From: Ketobacter alkanivorans
Lineage (GTDB): Bacteria > Pseudomonadota > Gammaproteobacteria > Pseudomonadales > Ketobacteraceae
Direction: 5' to 3'
NCBI RefSeq assembly: GCF_002863865.1
Contig: NZ_CP022684.1
Coordinates: 3,601,990-3,665,989, forward strand
DNA length: 64,000 nucleotides
Position numbers and translations under genes: made by a program. Shown piece after piece: positions 26,864 to 35,267 of the stretch (position 1 is its first letter; each line of letters begins with the position of its first letter). The notes under the pieces are model-generated. The model worked only from the letters and a program-made list of their open reading frames with translations, had not been told where the DNA came from and ran no database searches.

Positions 26864-28735
26864 TTACTGGATATGATGATCATCCAGGTGTTTCATGAAT
26901 TGCGGCTTACTTTTATAGGCGTATATGCGGGCATTTTCGAGTTCTTCGCCACTGCTGTTAAAGAACAGAATGGCCGGTGGGCCGGGCAGTTTGTAGCGTT
27001 TCAGCAGCTGGCTGTCTTCGGGGTTATTGGTGAGGTCGATCTGCAGCCAGAGGTGATCACTCAGGCGGGCTTGGACGTCGTTCTTGCTGAAGGTTTCATG
27101 CTCCATTTCAAAACAGGCGGTGCACCAGTCGGCAAAGTAATCAAGCATCACCGGTTGTTGTCGGGCCTTGGCGCTGGCCAATGCTTGCTCCAGCGCCTGT
27201 TCGCTGCGAATGCGCTGAAATGGCAGTTCGGTGCGGGCTTCTATGCTCTGGGGTGAGTTAGCGGGTGCCGTCACAAACTGGGACAGGATGAGAGCAGCGC
27301 CACAGATGACAACGGTCAGGCCGATGCCTCGGAACAGTTTGCCTTTGGGGCTGGTAAGGGGATCGAATGCACCCAGATACAGGCCCGCCAGAATAAAGAG
27401 GCCGCCCCCGATAACCCAGGCTAATAGGTCGGGCAACAGGTGTTTCACCAGCCACAGCGCCACCGCCAGCAGCATCACGCCGAACAGCCCTTTTACGTTG
27501 TCCATCCAGCCACCGGCTTTGGGCAGTATGTTGGCCCCGGTGACGCCGATGGCAATCAGCGGAGTGCCCATGCCGAGCCCTAAGGCCAGTAACGCGCTAC
27601 CCCCCAGCAGCCAGTCGCCTGACTGGCCTATATACAGCAACGCGCCTGCCAGCGGAGCCGATACGCAGGGTGAGACCACCAGGGCTGACAGAATTCCGAT
27701 AATGGCGACGCCGATGTACGTGCCGCCTTGTTGTTGCTGGCTGATGTTGTTAAGGCGATTTTGTACTGAGCCGGGCAGTTGCAGTTCGTAGAAGCCAAAC
27801 ATTGAAAACGACAGCACCACAAAGACTGCGGCGAAACTGAACAATACGGTGGGGTTTTGCATAGCAACTTGCAGCTTGGCTCCGGTAACGCCTGCCACCA
27901 CGCCCAGGGCTGCATAGGTAACTGCCATGCCCAACACATAGGTGATGGACAGCGCAGCGGCTTTGCTGCGGGACAGATCTGTACCTTGGCCGACAATGAT
28001 GCCGCTGAGGATTGGCACCATGGGCAGTACGCATGGTGTGAAGGTGAGGCCAATGCCGATCAAAAAGAACACACCTAAAATGCTGAGCAAGCCATTTTCG
28101 GAGAGGAAGTTTTCCAGGCTCAGGGCATCATCCGAATCCAGATCTGTACTTTTTGAGCTTCCAGCCCCCGCTTCCCCCTGATCGAAGGAGAGTTTTGGCC
28201 CTGTTAAGGGTGTTTCAGTCAGGCTAGGGTCGTCCAGATCTGTACTTACTGTCGCGCTGGGTTTGGCAGGGGGGGCTGCCTGCTCGATCAGCGGTTTGTC
28301 TGCATTGACATCAATTTGGTACATATTTGTATAGGTCTGCGGGATGTAGCACAGCCCTTTTTCCGCGCAGCCCTGGTAGCGGGCATCGATCTCTATAAAG
28401 CCGTCCGGGGCTTCTTTGATCGGTACATATATGTCTACTTGTGAATGAAAAACGATCACGTTGCCAAAGATAGGGTCATCTTTCCATTCACCAGCCTGCT
28501 GATACACCGGCTCTCCCAGTACACCGGCGCTGCCATCGGTGGTTTCAAAGCCAAAGCGATGTTTATAGAGGTAATAGCCGTCGGCGATGGTGAAGGTGAA
28601 ATGCACATGATTCCCGGCTTCTATACCGCTGACCTTGAAGGCCTCATTCACCGGCAGGAATTCTTCTTCGTTGGCGAAGGCCTGAATACTCAGCCAGCTC
28701 AGCAGCAGGGCTAACATCAATTTACAGTGGTGCAT
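26864..28735 (-). CDS. dsbD: thiol:disulfide interchange protein DsbD
   Basis: DsbD (DipZ), 623 aa, is an inner-membrane reductase that transfers electrons from cytoplasmic thioredoxin to periplasmic DsbC/CcmG-type proteins. A signal peptide (residues 1-21, ending AFA) precedes the alpha domain with its Cys pair in YQGCAEKGLCYIPQ. The eight-helix beta domain carries Cys in LTFTPCVLPMVPILSG and SPCVSAPLAGALL. The C-terminal gamma domain is thioredoxin-like with active-site WCTAC (about residue 530). All six catalytic cysteines are present. The gene is divergent from lapG. Confidence 0.96.
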   Translation of the reverse strand: MHHCKLMLALLLSWLSIQAFANEEEFLPVNEAFKVSGIEAGNHVHFTFTIADGYYLYKHRFGFETTDGSAGVLGEPVYQQAGEWKDDPIFGNVIVFHSQVDIYVPIKEAPDGFIEIDARYQGCAEKGLCYIPQTYTNMYQIDVNADKPLIEQAAPPAKPSATVSTDLDDPSLTETPLTGPKLSFDQGEAGAGSSKSTDLDSDDALSLENFLSENGLLSILGVFFLIGIGLTFTPCVLPMVPILSGIIVGQGTDLSRSKAAALSITYVLGMAVTYAALGVVAGVTGAKLQVAMQNPTVLFSFAAVFVVLSFSMFGFYELQLPGSVQNRLNNISQQQQGGTYIGVAIIGILSALVVSPCVSAPLAGALLYIGQSGDWLLGGSALLALGLGMGTPLIAIGVTGANILPKAGGWMDNVKGLFGVMLLAVALWLVKHLLPDLLAWVIGGGLFILAGLYLGAFDPLTSPKGKLFRGIGLTVVICGAALILSQFVTAPANSPQSIEARTELPFQRIRSEQALEQALASAKARQQPVMLDYFADWCTACFEMEHETFSKNDVQARLSDHLWLQIDLTNNPEDSQLLKRYKLPGPPAILFFNSSGEELENARIYAYKSKPQFMKHLDDHHIQ

Positions 28736-28930
28736 GTCGGTTTTGCCTAAATTATGTACAGCTAAAGGGTGGTAAGAAAGGGGCTCAGTGTAACGTTAGA
28801 CGTTTTTACCACCAAAGGGTTTCCTGTGGCGGGGATCTTTCGGGGAATGTGAACAAGGTCATGGGTTAACCAGCAACCAATTCATGCGCTGCTATAGTTA
28901 AAGTAACAACAACCAAACACTGAGCGATCC
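28736..28930. other. divergent intergenic region between dsbD and lapG
   Basis: These 195 bases should contain promoters for both dsbD and lapG-lapD. A TATAGT hexamer near 28893 could be a -10 element for lapG, but the -35 is not convincing. No other structure is evident. Confidence 0.3.
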
Positions 28931-29572
28931 GTGCGCAAGCGAACAAGACCGGCAGTCCTGGTTCTATTATGGGTGGTCTGCTCCGCAGCGATGGCGGGGG
29001 TGCTGCCCCTTGAGATCAAGGGCAAAGTACATGATCAATATGGCTCGCTTGGTGTGGAGCGCGTTGAGCGTTGGGAAAAACTGGTGTGGGATATTACCTA
29101 TCACAACGTTCCCGATCAGCTGCGGGCGGTTAACCAGTTCTTTAATCAACTTAAATTCCGTAGCGACCAAGAGCACTGGCAGCAGGAGGATTACTGGGCC
29201 ACCCCCATAGAAACCCTGGCCAGTAACGGTGGTGACTGCGAAGATTTTGCCATTGCCAAATATTTCACCCTGCGCCAACTGGGGGTGCCCGCGAAAAACA
29301 TGCGCATCACCTACGTTAAAGCCCTGCGCCTCAACGAGCCACATATGGTGCTGACCTATTATCCCGACAGCGGTGAGCCACTGGTGCTGGATATTTTAGT
29401 GCACGACATGCTGCCTGCGTCAAAGCGCAATGATCTGGAACCGGTATACAGTTTTAACGCGGAGGGCCTGTGGAAGGCCAAAACCCGTGGGGAAGACCTG
29501 CGCCTGGGGGATGCCGATGACATTTCCATGTGGCGAGACTTACGAGTGCGCTTGGGGCTGGGCAGCCTTTAG
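28931..29572 (+). CDS. lapG: periplasmic cysteine protease LapG (transglutaminase-like)
   Basis: LapG, 213 aa, is a calcium-dependent periplasmic protease that cleaves the N-terminal retention module of LapA-type giant adhesins, releasing cells from biofilm. The N-terminus is a signal peptide (RTRPAVLVLLWVVCSAAMAG). The transglutaminase-like catalytic triad is visible: Cys in GGDCEDFAIAKYF (about residue 101), His in EPHMVLTYY (about 135) and Asp in LVLDILVHDM (about 152). The start is the GTG at 28931; no strong ribosome-binding site precedes it. lapD follows directly. The adhesin itself is not in this window. Confidence 0.94.
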   Translation: MRKRTRPAVLVLLWVVCSAAMAGVLPLEIKGKVHDQYGSLGVERVERWEKLVWDITYHNVPDQLRAVNQFFNQLKFRSDQEHWQQEDYWATPIETLASNGGDCEDFAIAKYFTLRQLGVPAKNMRITYVKALRLNEPHMVLTYYPDSGEPLVLDILVHDMLPASKRNDLEPVYSFNAEGLWKAKTRGEDLRLGDADDISMWRDLRVRLGLGSL

Positions 29573-29644
29573 TTATACACTCAGAGAATAAACAAAAATA
29601 AACTAGGCAAATGCACCGCCCCGAGTTTGTCTGAGGAGAGCATC

Positions 29645-31618
29645 GTGAGTTTACATCGTCAAATGGTTCTGCTGATCACCGGTTTGCTGTTGGTGTTGTT
29701 GGCGGGGATTTGTTATCTGAGTGTGCGTAATAGTCGCGACTACCTTGAGATGCAAATGCACAGTCATGCGCAGGATACGGCTACCTCGCTGGGGCTGTCC
29801 ATCGCCAAGCCGCTGGGGGAGGATGATCTGGCCATGGTGCAAACGATGGTGGATGCCATCTTTGATCGCGGTGATTTTGTCGAAATTGTCATTCGCAACC
29901 CCGATGGGGATGTGATGATCCGTCGTACCTTGCAGGCTCCACCGCATTTGATTCCGCAGTGGTTTGTGAACTGGCTTCAGATCAACCCCATGCCGGGTAT
30001 CAGTGAAATCACCGAAGGCTGGCGTCGCGTGGGGGATGTGAGGGTGTTTTCGGATAAGGATGCTGCCAATCGAAACCTGTGGGTGGCGGCCAAACAAGCC
30101 TTTTGGTTGTTCCTGTTGGTTGGCGGCATCAGCTGGGTGGTTATCCTGTTGATTGTGCGAGCCGTACTCACCCCGTTACGCACCCTCGAGAAGCAGGCCG
30201 AGCTAATCTGCAACAAGGATTTCACCGGTCAGCAGCCGCTGCCCAAAACCCGCGAACTGAAACGTGTCGTGCAGGCCATAAACCGCATGACGCGCCAACT
30301 GAAAGTGCTGTTTGATGAGCAGGTGGCCCAGATCGAACAGGTGCGCAATCAGGCCTATGTGGATTCCATCACCGGGTTGGGTAATGGTCGTTTCTTTAAT
30401 GCCCAATTGCAGGCTCGCCTGGATTCACAGGAAGAGCCATTCAGCGGCGTGCTGGTGCGGTTGCAAATAAAAGGCATGGCGGATTACAACGAACACTATG
30501 GGCACGATGCGGGCAACTTAGTGTTGCGCCGTATCGGTCAGATCTGGCAGCAATCCATGGAACAGATTGATGGCCACTGTGTGGCCCGCGTTACCGGCAC
30601 CCGGTTTGCGGCGTTGTTGCCCCATCAAACAATTGATGCTGTGAAGACTATTATCGACGGTGCCATGACCAGAATTCAAAGGCTCGACGGTCTTAATCTA
30701 GGCGGCTCGAACGTCAAACTGTTCGCCGGGCTCAGCGCCTGCAAAGTAGGGGATGACAGCACCTTGCTGGAAGCCCAGGCTGCAGCCGCATTAGAGCGCG
30801 CCCAGAGCTACCAAAGCGGTCATGTTGAGATCTATGACGAGTCCTCCCACGGCGATGCTCTGGCGCCAAGTATGCCGGGCATCAGCAACTGGGCCAGTTT
30901 CCTGGAAGATGTGATCGAAAAGCAAAAAGTGGTGCTGCATTATCAGCCAGTGATCTCCTGTGTAGATCAATCCCTGATGCACTACGAAGTGCTGGCTCGA
31001 GTGGCCGTGGACGGCAAGCTGGTCACCGCCGGGCACTTTATTCCACTGGTGGAGCGGTTTGACATGGTGACTCGCTTTGATCGCATGATCATCGAACTGC
31101 TGATCAAACAATTGAAAGCCCAGCAAGATGGCAGCCGCGTGCCGCTTGCCGTGAACCTCTCCAGTCACAGCGTGCGTGAGGAGGATTTTGATGCCTGGTT
31201 ACTGGCGACCTTAAACCACAACCCCGAAGTTGCGCCCTACTTGATCTTTGAGGTGCCGGAAATCACCGTGCGTACGGCCCACGGCAAACTGCGCCGCCTT
31301 GCCATTGGTTTGAAGGAGCACGGTGCCAAGCTCACTATCGATCATTTTGGAACCACTAATAGCAGCTTCGGGTATTTGAGTGGTTTGCAGCTTTATTCCA
31401 TCAAGGTGGACAGCTCCTACATCCGCGACATAGAAGACAACCTGGATCACCAGTTCTTTGTACAGTCATTGGTGCGCATCGCCCATAGTCGGCAGATATT
31501 GCTTACTGCAGAAATGGTGGAGCTGGAAGCACAATGGGACTTGCTGCGTCGCTTCCAGTTGGACGGTGCACAGGGCTTTTTTCTGGGGCAACCCCAGCCG
31601 GGAAAGGAAGCGGCCTGA
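29645..31618 (+). CDS. lapD: c-di-GMP receptor LapD (degenerate GGDEF-EAL)
   Basis: LapD is an inner-membrane c-di-GMP effector that sequesters LapG when c-di-GMP is high. The 657-aa protein has TM1 (about 6-25), a periplasmic LapD/MoxY-type domain (about 26-145), TM2 (about 150-170) and HAMP. A GGDEF-like domain has TGTRF in place of the catalytic motif, and an EAL-like domain has EVLAR in place of EALLR, so both are degenerate and predicted to bind rather than make or cut c-di-GMP. GTG 29645 is chosen because GAGGAG lies 6 bases upstream and the resulting start (MSLHRQ) resembles known LapD. An earlier TTG at 29627 would include the ribosome-binding site. Confidence 0.94.
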   Translation: MSLHRQMVLLITGLLLVLLAGICYLSVRNSRDYLEMQMHSHAQDTATSLGLSIAKPLGEDDLAMVQTMVDAIFDRGDFVEIVIRNPDGDVMIRRTLQAPPHLIPQWFVNWLQINPMPGISEITEGWRRVGDVRVFSDKDAANRNLWVAAKQAFWLFLLVGGISWVVILLIVRAVLTPLRTLEKQAELICNKDFTGQQPLPKTRELKRVVQAINRMTRQLKVLFDEQVAQIEQVRNQAYVDSITGLGNGRFFNAQLQARLDSQEEPFSGVLVRLQIKGMADYNEHYGHDAGNLVLRRIGQIWQQSMEQIDGHCVARVTGTRFAALLPHQTIDAVKTIIDGAMTRIQRLDGLNLGGSNVKLFAGLSACKVGDDSTLLEAQAAAALERAQSYQSGHVEIYDESSHGDALAPSMPGISNWASFLEDVIEKQKVVLHYQPVISCVDQSLMHYEVLARVAVDGKLVTAGHFIPLVERFDMVTRFDRMIIELLIKQLKAQQDGSRVPLAVNLSSHSVREEDFDAWLLATLNHNPEVAPYLIFEVPEITVRTAHGKLRRLAIGLKEHGAKLTIDHFGTTNSSFGYLSGLQLYSIKVDSSYIRDIEDNLDHQFFVQSLVRIAHSRQILLTAEMVELEAQWDLLRRFQLDGAQGFFLGQPQPGKEAA

Positions 31619-31702
31619 GCTGATCGGTGGCACCAAGATAGTTGCCACTGACAGCATAAACAGTTAGCGTAGCAACAGAATCTTCAGCTTGAGGAAAGGC
31701 AT

Positions 31703-32710
31703 TTGGACGCGTACGACAATAAGAGCATTTTGGGAAAACTGATTACCGCATTGGTGGTCGTTTATCTGTTGGTGGCTGTGGGCTTGGGAGTTTACTGGAG
31801 CGTCGAACCTGAGATGTGGGACGTTGAGCGCGTGGTGGAACAGGATGCGGCGGCACAGGGAAAACAGCCCCAAGTCGGTTTCGCTACCACCTCCACCCTG
31901 ATCCGATTAACCGACACCCTGATCAACAAACCCAATGGCGGATACATCACCAACGACATCGCACCGCCGGGCATATGGTTGGATAACATGCCCAACTGGG
32001 AATTTGGGGTGCTGGTGCAGATACGGGATATGAGCCGGGCGCTGCGCAAAGACATTGCCCGCTCCCAGTCTACATCCCGCGAGGATCTCGATCTGGCCAG
32101 GGCTGAGCCGCAGCTGCACTTTGATAATAAAAGCTTCTGGTTTCCCTCAACCGAAGGCGAATACGAAACCGGCATCAACTATTTGAGAGCCTATCAGGCA
32201 CGTCTGTTGGATGACGATGCCACCAACGCCCAGTTCTATGCTCGCGCCGACAACTTGCGTAATTGGCTGGCAGACGTAGAAACCCGACTCGGCAGCCTGT
32301 CGCAAAAACTCAGTGCCAGCGTCGGCAAAGATCAGATCAATGTTGATCTGGCGGGCGATACGGCTGCCCGACAATCCACGCAATCACCCCAGGACATGCG
32401 CCTGAAAACGCCATTCACTCAAATCGACGACGTGTTTTACGAAGCCCGTGGCGCGTCATTCGCCTTGATTCACCTCCTAAAAGCCATCGAAATCGACTTT
32501 AAGGAAGTGCTGGAGAAGAAAAACGCCATGGTCAGCCTGCGCCAGATCGTGCGTGAGCTGGAATCCACCCAAGAGAACGTTGCCAGCCCCATGATATTGA
32601 ACGGCTCCGGGTTTGGTTTGTTTGCCAACCACTCACTGGTGATGGCGAACTACATCTCGCGCGCCAACGCGGCGATCATTGATTTGCGTCGCTTGCTAGA
32701 GCAGGGTTGA
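31703..32710 (+). CDS. DUF2333 family membrane-anchored protein
   Basis: This 335-aa protein has one N-terminal membrane anchor (LITALVVVYLLVAVGLGVYW, about residues 13-32) and a periplasmic remainder. It matches the DUF2333 family as I know it: VEPEMWDVERVV after the anchor and GYITNDIAPPGIWLDNMPNWEFG (about 80-102) are the recognisable segments. The start is a TTG with GAGGAAAGG immediately upstream. It follows lapD by 84 bases on the same strand and ends in a strong terminator, so it may share the lap transcript. Function unknown; no catalytic residues are apparent. Confidence 0.85.
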   Translation: MDAYDNKSILGKLITALVVVYLLVAVGLGVYWSVEPEMWDVERVVEQDAAAQGKQPQVGFATTSTLIRLTDTLINKPNGGYITNDIAPPGIWLDNMPNWEFGVLVQIRDMSRALRKDIARSQSTSREDLDLARAEPQLHFDNKSFWFPSTEGEYETGINYLRAYQARLLDDDATNAQFYARADNLRNWLADVETRLGSLSQKLSASVGKDQINVDLAGDTAARQSTQSPQDMRLKTPFTQIDDVFYEARGASFALIHLLKAIEIDFKEVLEKKNAMVSLRQIVRELESTQENVASPMILNGSGFGLFANHSLVMANYISRANAAIIDLRRLLEQG

Positions 32711-32737
32711 TCTGCACAAGTAAAACGGCACGATGAT

Positions 32738-32781
32738 AATAAGGGGCAAGGTGACATTCAGCAGTCATCTTGCCCCTTATT
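32738..32781. terminator. bidirectional intrinsic terminator
   Basis: AATAAGGGGCAAGGTGAC (32738-32755) pairs with GTCATCTTGCCCCTTATT (32764-32781): an 18-bp stem with one G-T wobble and an 8-base loop. The A/T-rich outer ends supply U-runs on both strands. It terminates the DUF2333 transcript and would also serve the possible minus-strand small gene at 32791-32937. Confidence 0.85.
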
Positions 32782-32790
32782 TGTTGCCTC

Positions 32791-32937
32791 TCATTTAGAG
32801 TAAACCATCCCAGCCGAGCAGCTTTCTATCCATTCATCAATGGCGAGCGCCACACACTCCACCGTAATACCCCAAATTCTGTCAGGTTCTTCTGGCACGT
32901 ATCTTGTTATTCCTACAGGGAATTTGCTTTTTTTCAT
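32791..32937 (-). CDS. possible small protein, 48 codons
   Basis: This is an unannotated minus-strand open frame in the 340-base gap between DUF2333 and the molybdoenzyme gene. It starts ATG AAA AAA AGC (MKKSKF) and reads through VPEEPDRIWGITVECVALAIDEW to a TGA ten bases before the strong terminator hairpin. The composition is protein-like, with an amphipathic helix-like centre and two Cys, and the terminator position fits. Against it, there is no clear ribosome-binding site and the upstream DNA is the promoter region of the divergent molybdoenzyme gene. I do not recognise the product. Confidence 0.4.
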   Translation of the reverse strand: MKKSKFPVGITRYVPEEPDRIWGITVECVALAIDEWIESCSAGMVYSK

Positions 32938-33050
32938 CAAAAATAGGCGTTACAGCCCCAAATCTGCACTTGTGTGGTGCGGCTGTCAGCGCTTGTAGAA
33001 TTTTGATCGCACTTTATTAGAGCGAAAAACCGGAGAGAGGAACCAAAATA
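32938..33050 (+). promoter_or_regulatory. leader of the molybdoenzyme operon
   Basis: These ~110 bases precede the molybdoenzyme gene and end in a strong ribosome-binding site (GGAGAGAGGAA). The promoter must lie here or in the small open frame upstream. I can identify no NtrC, FNR or NarL site with confidence. Confidence 0.35.
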
Positions 33051-35240
33051 ATGCTTTTTGGCCGTCAGGATCGTAAAAAAATTAAGATATTGGACAAAAA
33101 AGTCCAAGAGTGGAAATACACCACCTGCGGTTACTGTTCCACTGGTTGCTCTATAGAAGTGGGGCTGGACGAGTCTGGCAAAGCCGTCGCAACACGAGGC
33201 GTGGCCACCGCCGATGTTAATCGGGGCAAACTCTGCATCAAGGGCATTTTTGAACACGAGCTGTTCGAAGCCTCAGGCCGGGGCAACACCCCTATCGTTC
33301 GCAACAAACCCTGGGAGGCCTGGCAGCCCACCAGCTGGGATGGCGCTCTCGACAAGATGGCTTCCGAAATCAAGCGCATTCAGGGTCAGTACGGGCGTGA
33401 TGCGTTTGCCGTGGTATCCACCGGCCAGATCATGACCGAAGAATTCTATACCCTGGGTAAACTGGTGCGGGGTTGTATCGGCACCAACAACTACGATGGC
33501 AACACCACGCTGTGCATGGCATCCGCCGTATCCGGTTACAAACGCTCCTTCGGCTCCGATGGCCCGCCGGGCTGCTATGAGGATTTCGAACACACCGAAT
33601 GCCTGATCGCCTGGGGATCTAACCTGCCGGAGCAGCACCCTATCATCTATTGGCGCTTGAAAGAAGCGTTGGAGAAACGCAAGTTCCCGCTGATTGTGGT
33701 GGACCCCCGGGTTACCATGTTCGCCCAGTTTGCCGACATCCATCTGCCCATCACCCCGGGCACTGACGTAGTGCTGCAAAACGCCCTGATGCACGTGATT
33801 CTGGCGGAAGGTCTGGAAGATCGTGACTACATCAACGCGCACACCAACGGCATCGAAGCGTTGGAAAACTGCGTCAAAGATTACGACCCCATAACGGCGG
33901 CGCGCATTTGTGGCATCGACGAAGACACCATCCGCAATGTGGCGCGGCTCTATGCAAAAGCCGGTGCTGCCATGAGCATCTGGACCATGGGCATCAATCA
34001 AAGCACGCACGGCTCGGATGGCGTAGTGGGCATCAACGATTTGAACCTCATCACCGGTAACATCGGTAAGCCCGGCGGCACCAGCCTGTCCATTACCGGC
34101 CAGTGCAACGCCATGGGCACCCGTGAGTGGTCATCCTGCTCGGGCCTGCCTGGGTATCGCGCCCTCGAAAACCAAACACATCGGGATGAAATCGCTAAAT
34201 TCTGGGGTATTGATGAATCCTTCTTCCCCGAAAAACGCGGCATGTGCATGACCGATATTCTGCCCGCCATTGAAACCGGGCAAGTAAAAGGCCTGTGGTT
34301 AGTGGCCACCAATCCCATGACCTCCATGCCCAACACTCCACGCATTCGCAAAACCCTGGAAAAACTGGAGTTCCTGGTGGTACAGGATTCCTATCAGGAT
34401 GTAGAAACCAACCAGTACTCCCACATGTATCTGCCTGCAGCCGTGTGGGCAGAAAAAACCGGCTGCTTCACCAACACCGAGCGCCGTGTGAATCTGATTC
34501 GCCCAGTAGTGAAGCCTCACGCCGACTCCAAGCCTGATTTCTGGATCTTCACCGAACTGGCAAAACGCTTTGAAAATGGCCAGAAGATACACTTTCCCGA
34601 TACTCCAGAAGGCGCATTCAACGAAATGCGACAGCTCTCCAAAGGTGCCAGCCGTACCCTGGACATCTCCGGTATGAGTCACGACCTCATCGAAGAAAGT
34701 CGAGGTATACAATGGCCCTATCGTGAGGGCACCAAAGAAGCCAAAGGGGATCAGCGCCTGTATACCGATGGCGTGTTCCAGACCCCCGACGGTAAAGCCA
34801 AGCTGATAGCGCTGCCTTTTATTGATAACAACGAAAAACCCTGTGACGACTATCCCTTCTGGCTTAACAGCGGTCGGGTGGTAGAGCACTTCCACACACG
34901 CACCCGTACCGGCAAGCTGGGCAACTGCAACAAATTCAGCCCCACTCCCTACATGGAAATGAACCCGGATGCCGCGGCCGAACTGGGCATTCGCCACCAG
35001 ACCTACGTGCGCCTGGTTTCACGCCGGGGCGATGCCGTGGTGATGGTGCAGTTGACCCAGCGCGTGCCGCGCAACATGGTGTTCATACCTTTCCATTTCC
35101 ACGATTGCGTGAATCGACTGTCATTGGGGTTACTGGATCCCCATTCGCGACAACCGGCCTACAAGCAATGCTCTGTACGCATCGAACATACAGATCAAAA
35201 ACAGGCCGCCAAACTCAACGCACAGCGCCGCGCGTTTTAA
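33051..35240 (+). CDS. cytoplasmic molybdopterin oxidoreductase, NasA/NapA-like
   Basis: This 729-aa molybdenum bis-MGD oxidoreductase is in the DMSO-reductase superfamily. An N-terminal 4Fe-4S motif (CGYCSTGC, then GKLCIKG, about residues 24-68) is followed by the Mo-binding segment NTTLCMASAVSGYKRSFGSDGPPGCY, whose Cys is the likely molybdenum ligand. NQSTHGSDGVVGINDLNLITGNIGKPG, GQCNAMGTRE and the C-terminal molydop_binding domain also resemble nitrate reductases of the Nas/Nap type. There is no twin-arginine leader, so the protein is cytoplasmic. It pairs with a DmsB-DmsC fusion. Assimilatory or quinol-linked nitrate reduction is a reasonable guess, but formate or another substrate is not excluded. 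Confidence 0.88.
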   Translation: MLFGRQDRKKIKILDKKVQEWKYTTCGYCSTGCSIEVGLDESGKAVATRGVATADVNRGKLCIKGIFEHELFEASGRGNTPIVRNKPWEAWQPTSWDGALDKMASEIKRIQGQYGRDAFAVVSTGQIMTEEFYTLGKLVRGCIGTNNYDGNTTLCMASAVSGYKRSFGSDGPPGCYEDFEHTECLIAWGSNLPEQHPIIYWRLKEALEKRKFPLIVVDPRVTMFAQFADIHLPITPGTDVVLQNALMHVILAEGLEDRDYINAHTNGIEALENCVKDYDPITAARICGIDEDTIRNVARLYAKAGAAMSIWTMGINQSTHGSDGVVGINDLNLITGNIGKPGGTSLSITGQCNAMGTREWSSCSGLPGYRALENQTHRDEIAKFWGIDESFFPEKRGMCMTDILPAIETGQVKGLWLVATNPMTSMPNTPRIRKTLEKLEFLVVQDSYQDVETNQYSHMYLPAAVWAEKTGCFTNTERRVNLIRPVVKPHADSKPDFWIFTELAKRFENGQKIHFPDTPEGAFNEMRQLSKGASRTLDISGMSHDLIEESRGIQWPYREGTKEAKGDQRLYTDGVFQTPDGKAKLIALPFIDNNEKPCDDYPFWLNSGRVVEHFHTRTRTGKLGNCNKFSPTPYMEMNPDAAAELGIRHQTYVRLVSRRGDAVVMVQLTQRVPRNMVFIPFHFHDCVNRLSLGLLDPHSRQPAYKQCSVRIEHTDQKQAAKLNAQRRAF

Positions 35241-35267
35241 TCGCGAATTCGAAGTAGAGGAGAGAAC

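Noticed and set aside
32937..33257. 106-codon minus-strand open frame ending where the 48-codon candidate starts
   Set aside because: Most of it is antisense to the molybdoenzyme N-terminus with its Fe-S cysteines. The translation shows no coherent features.
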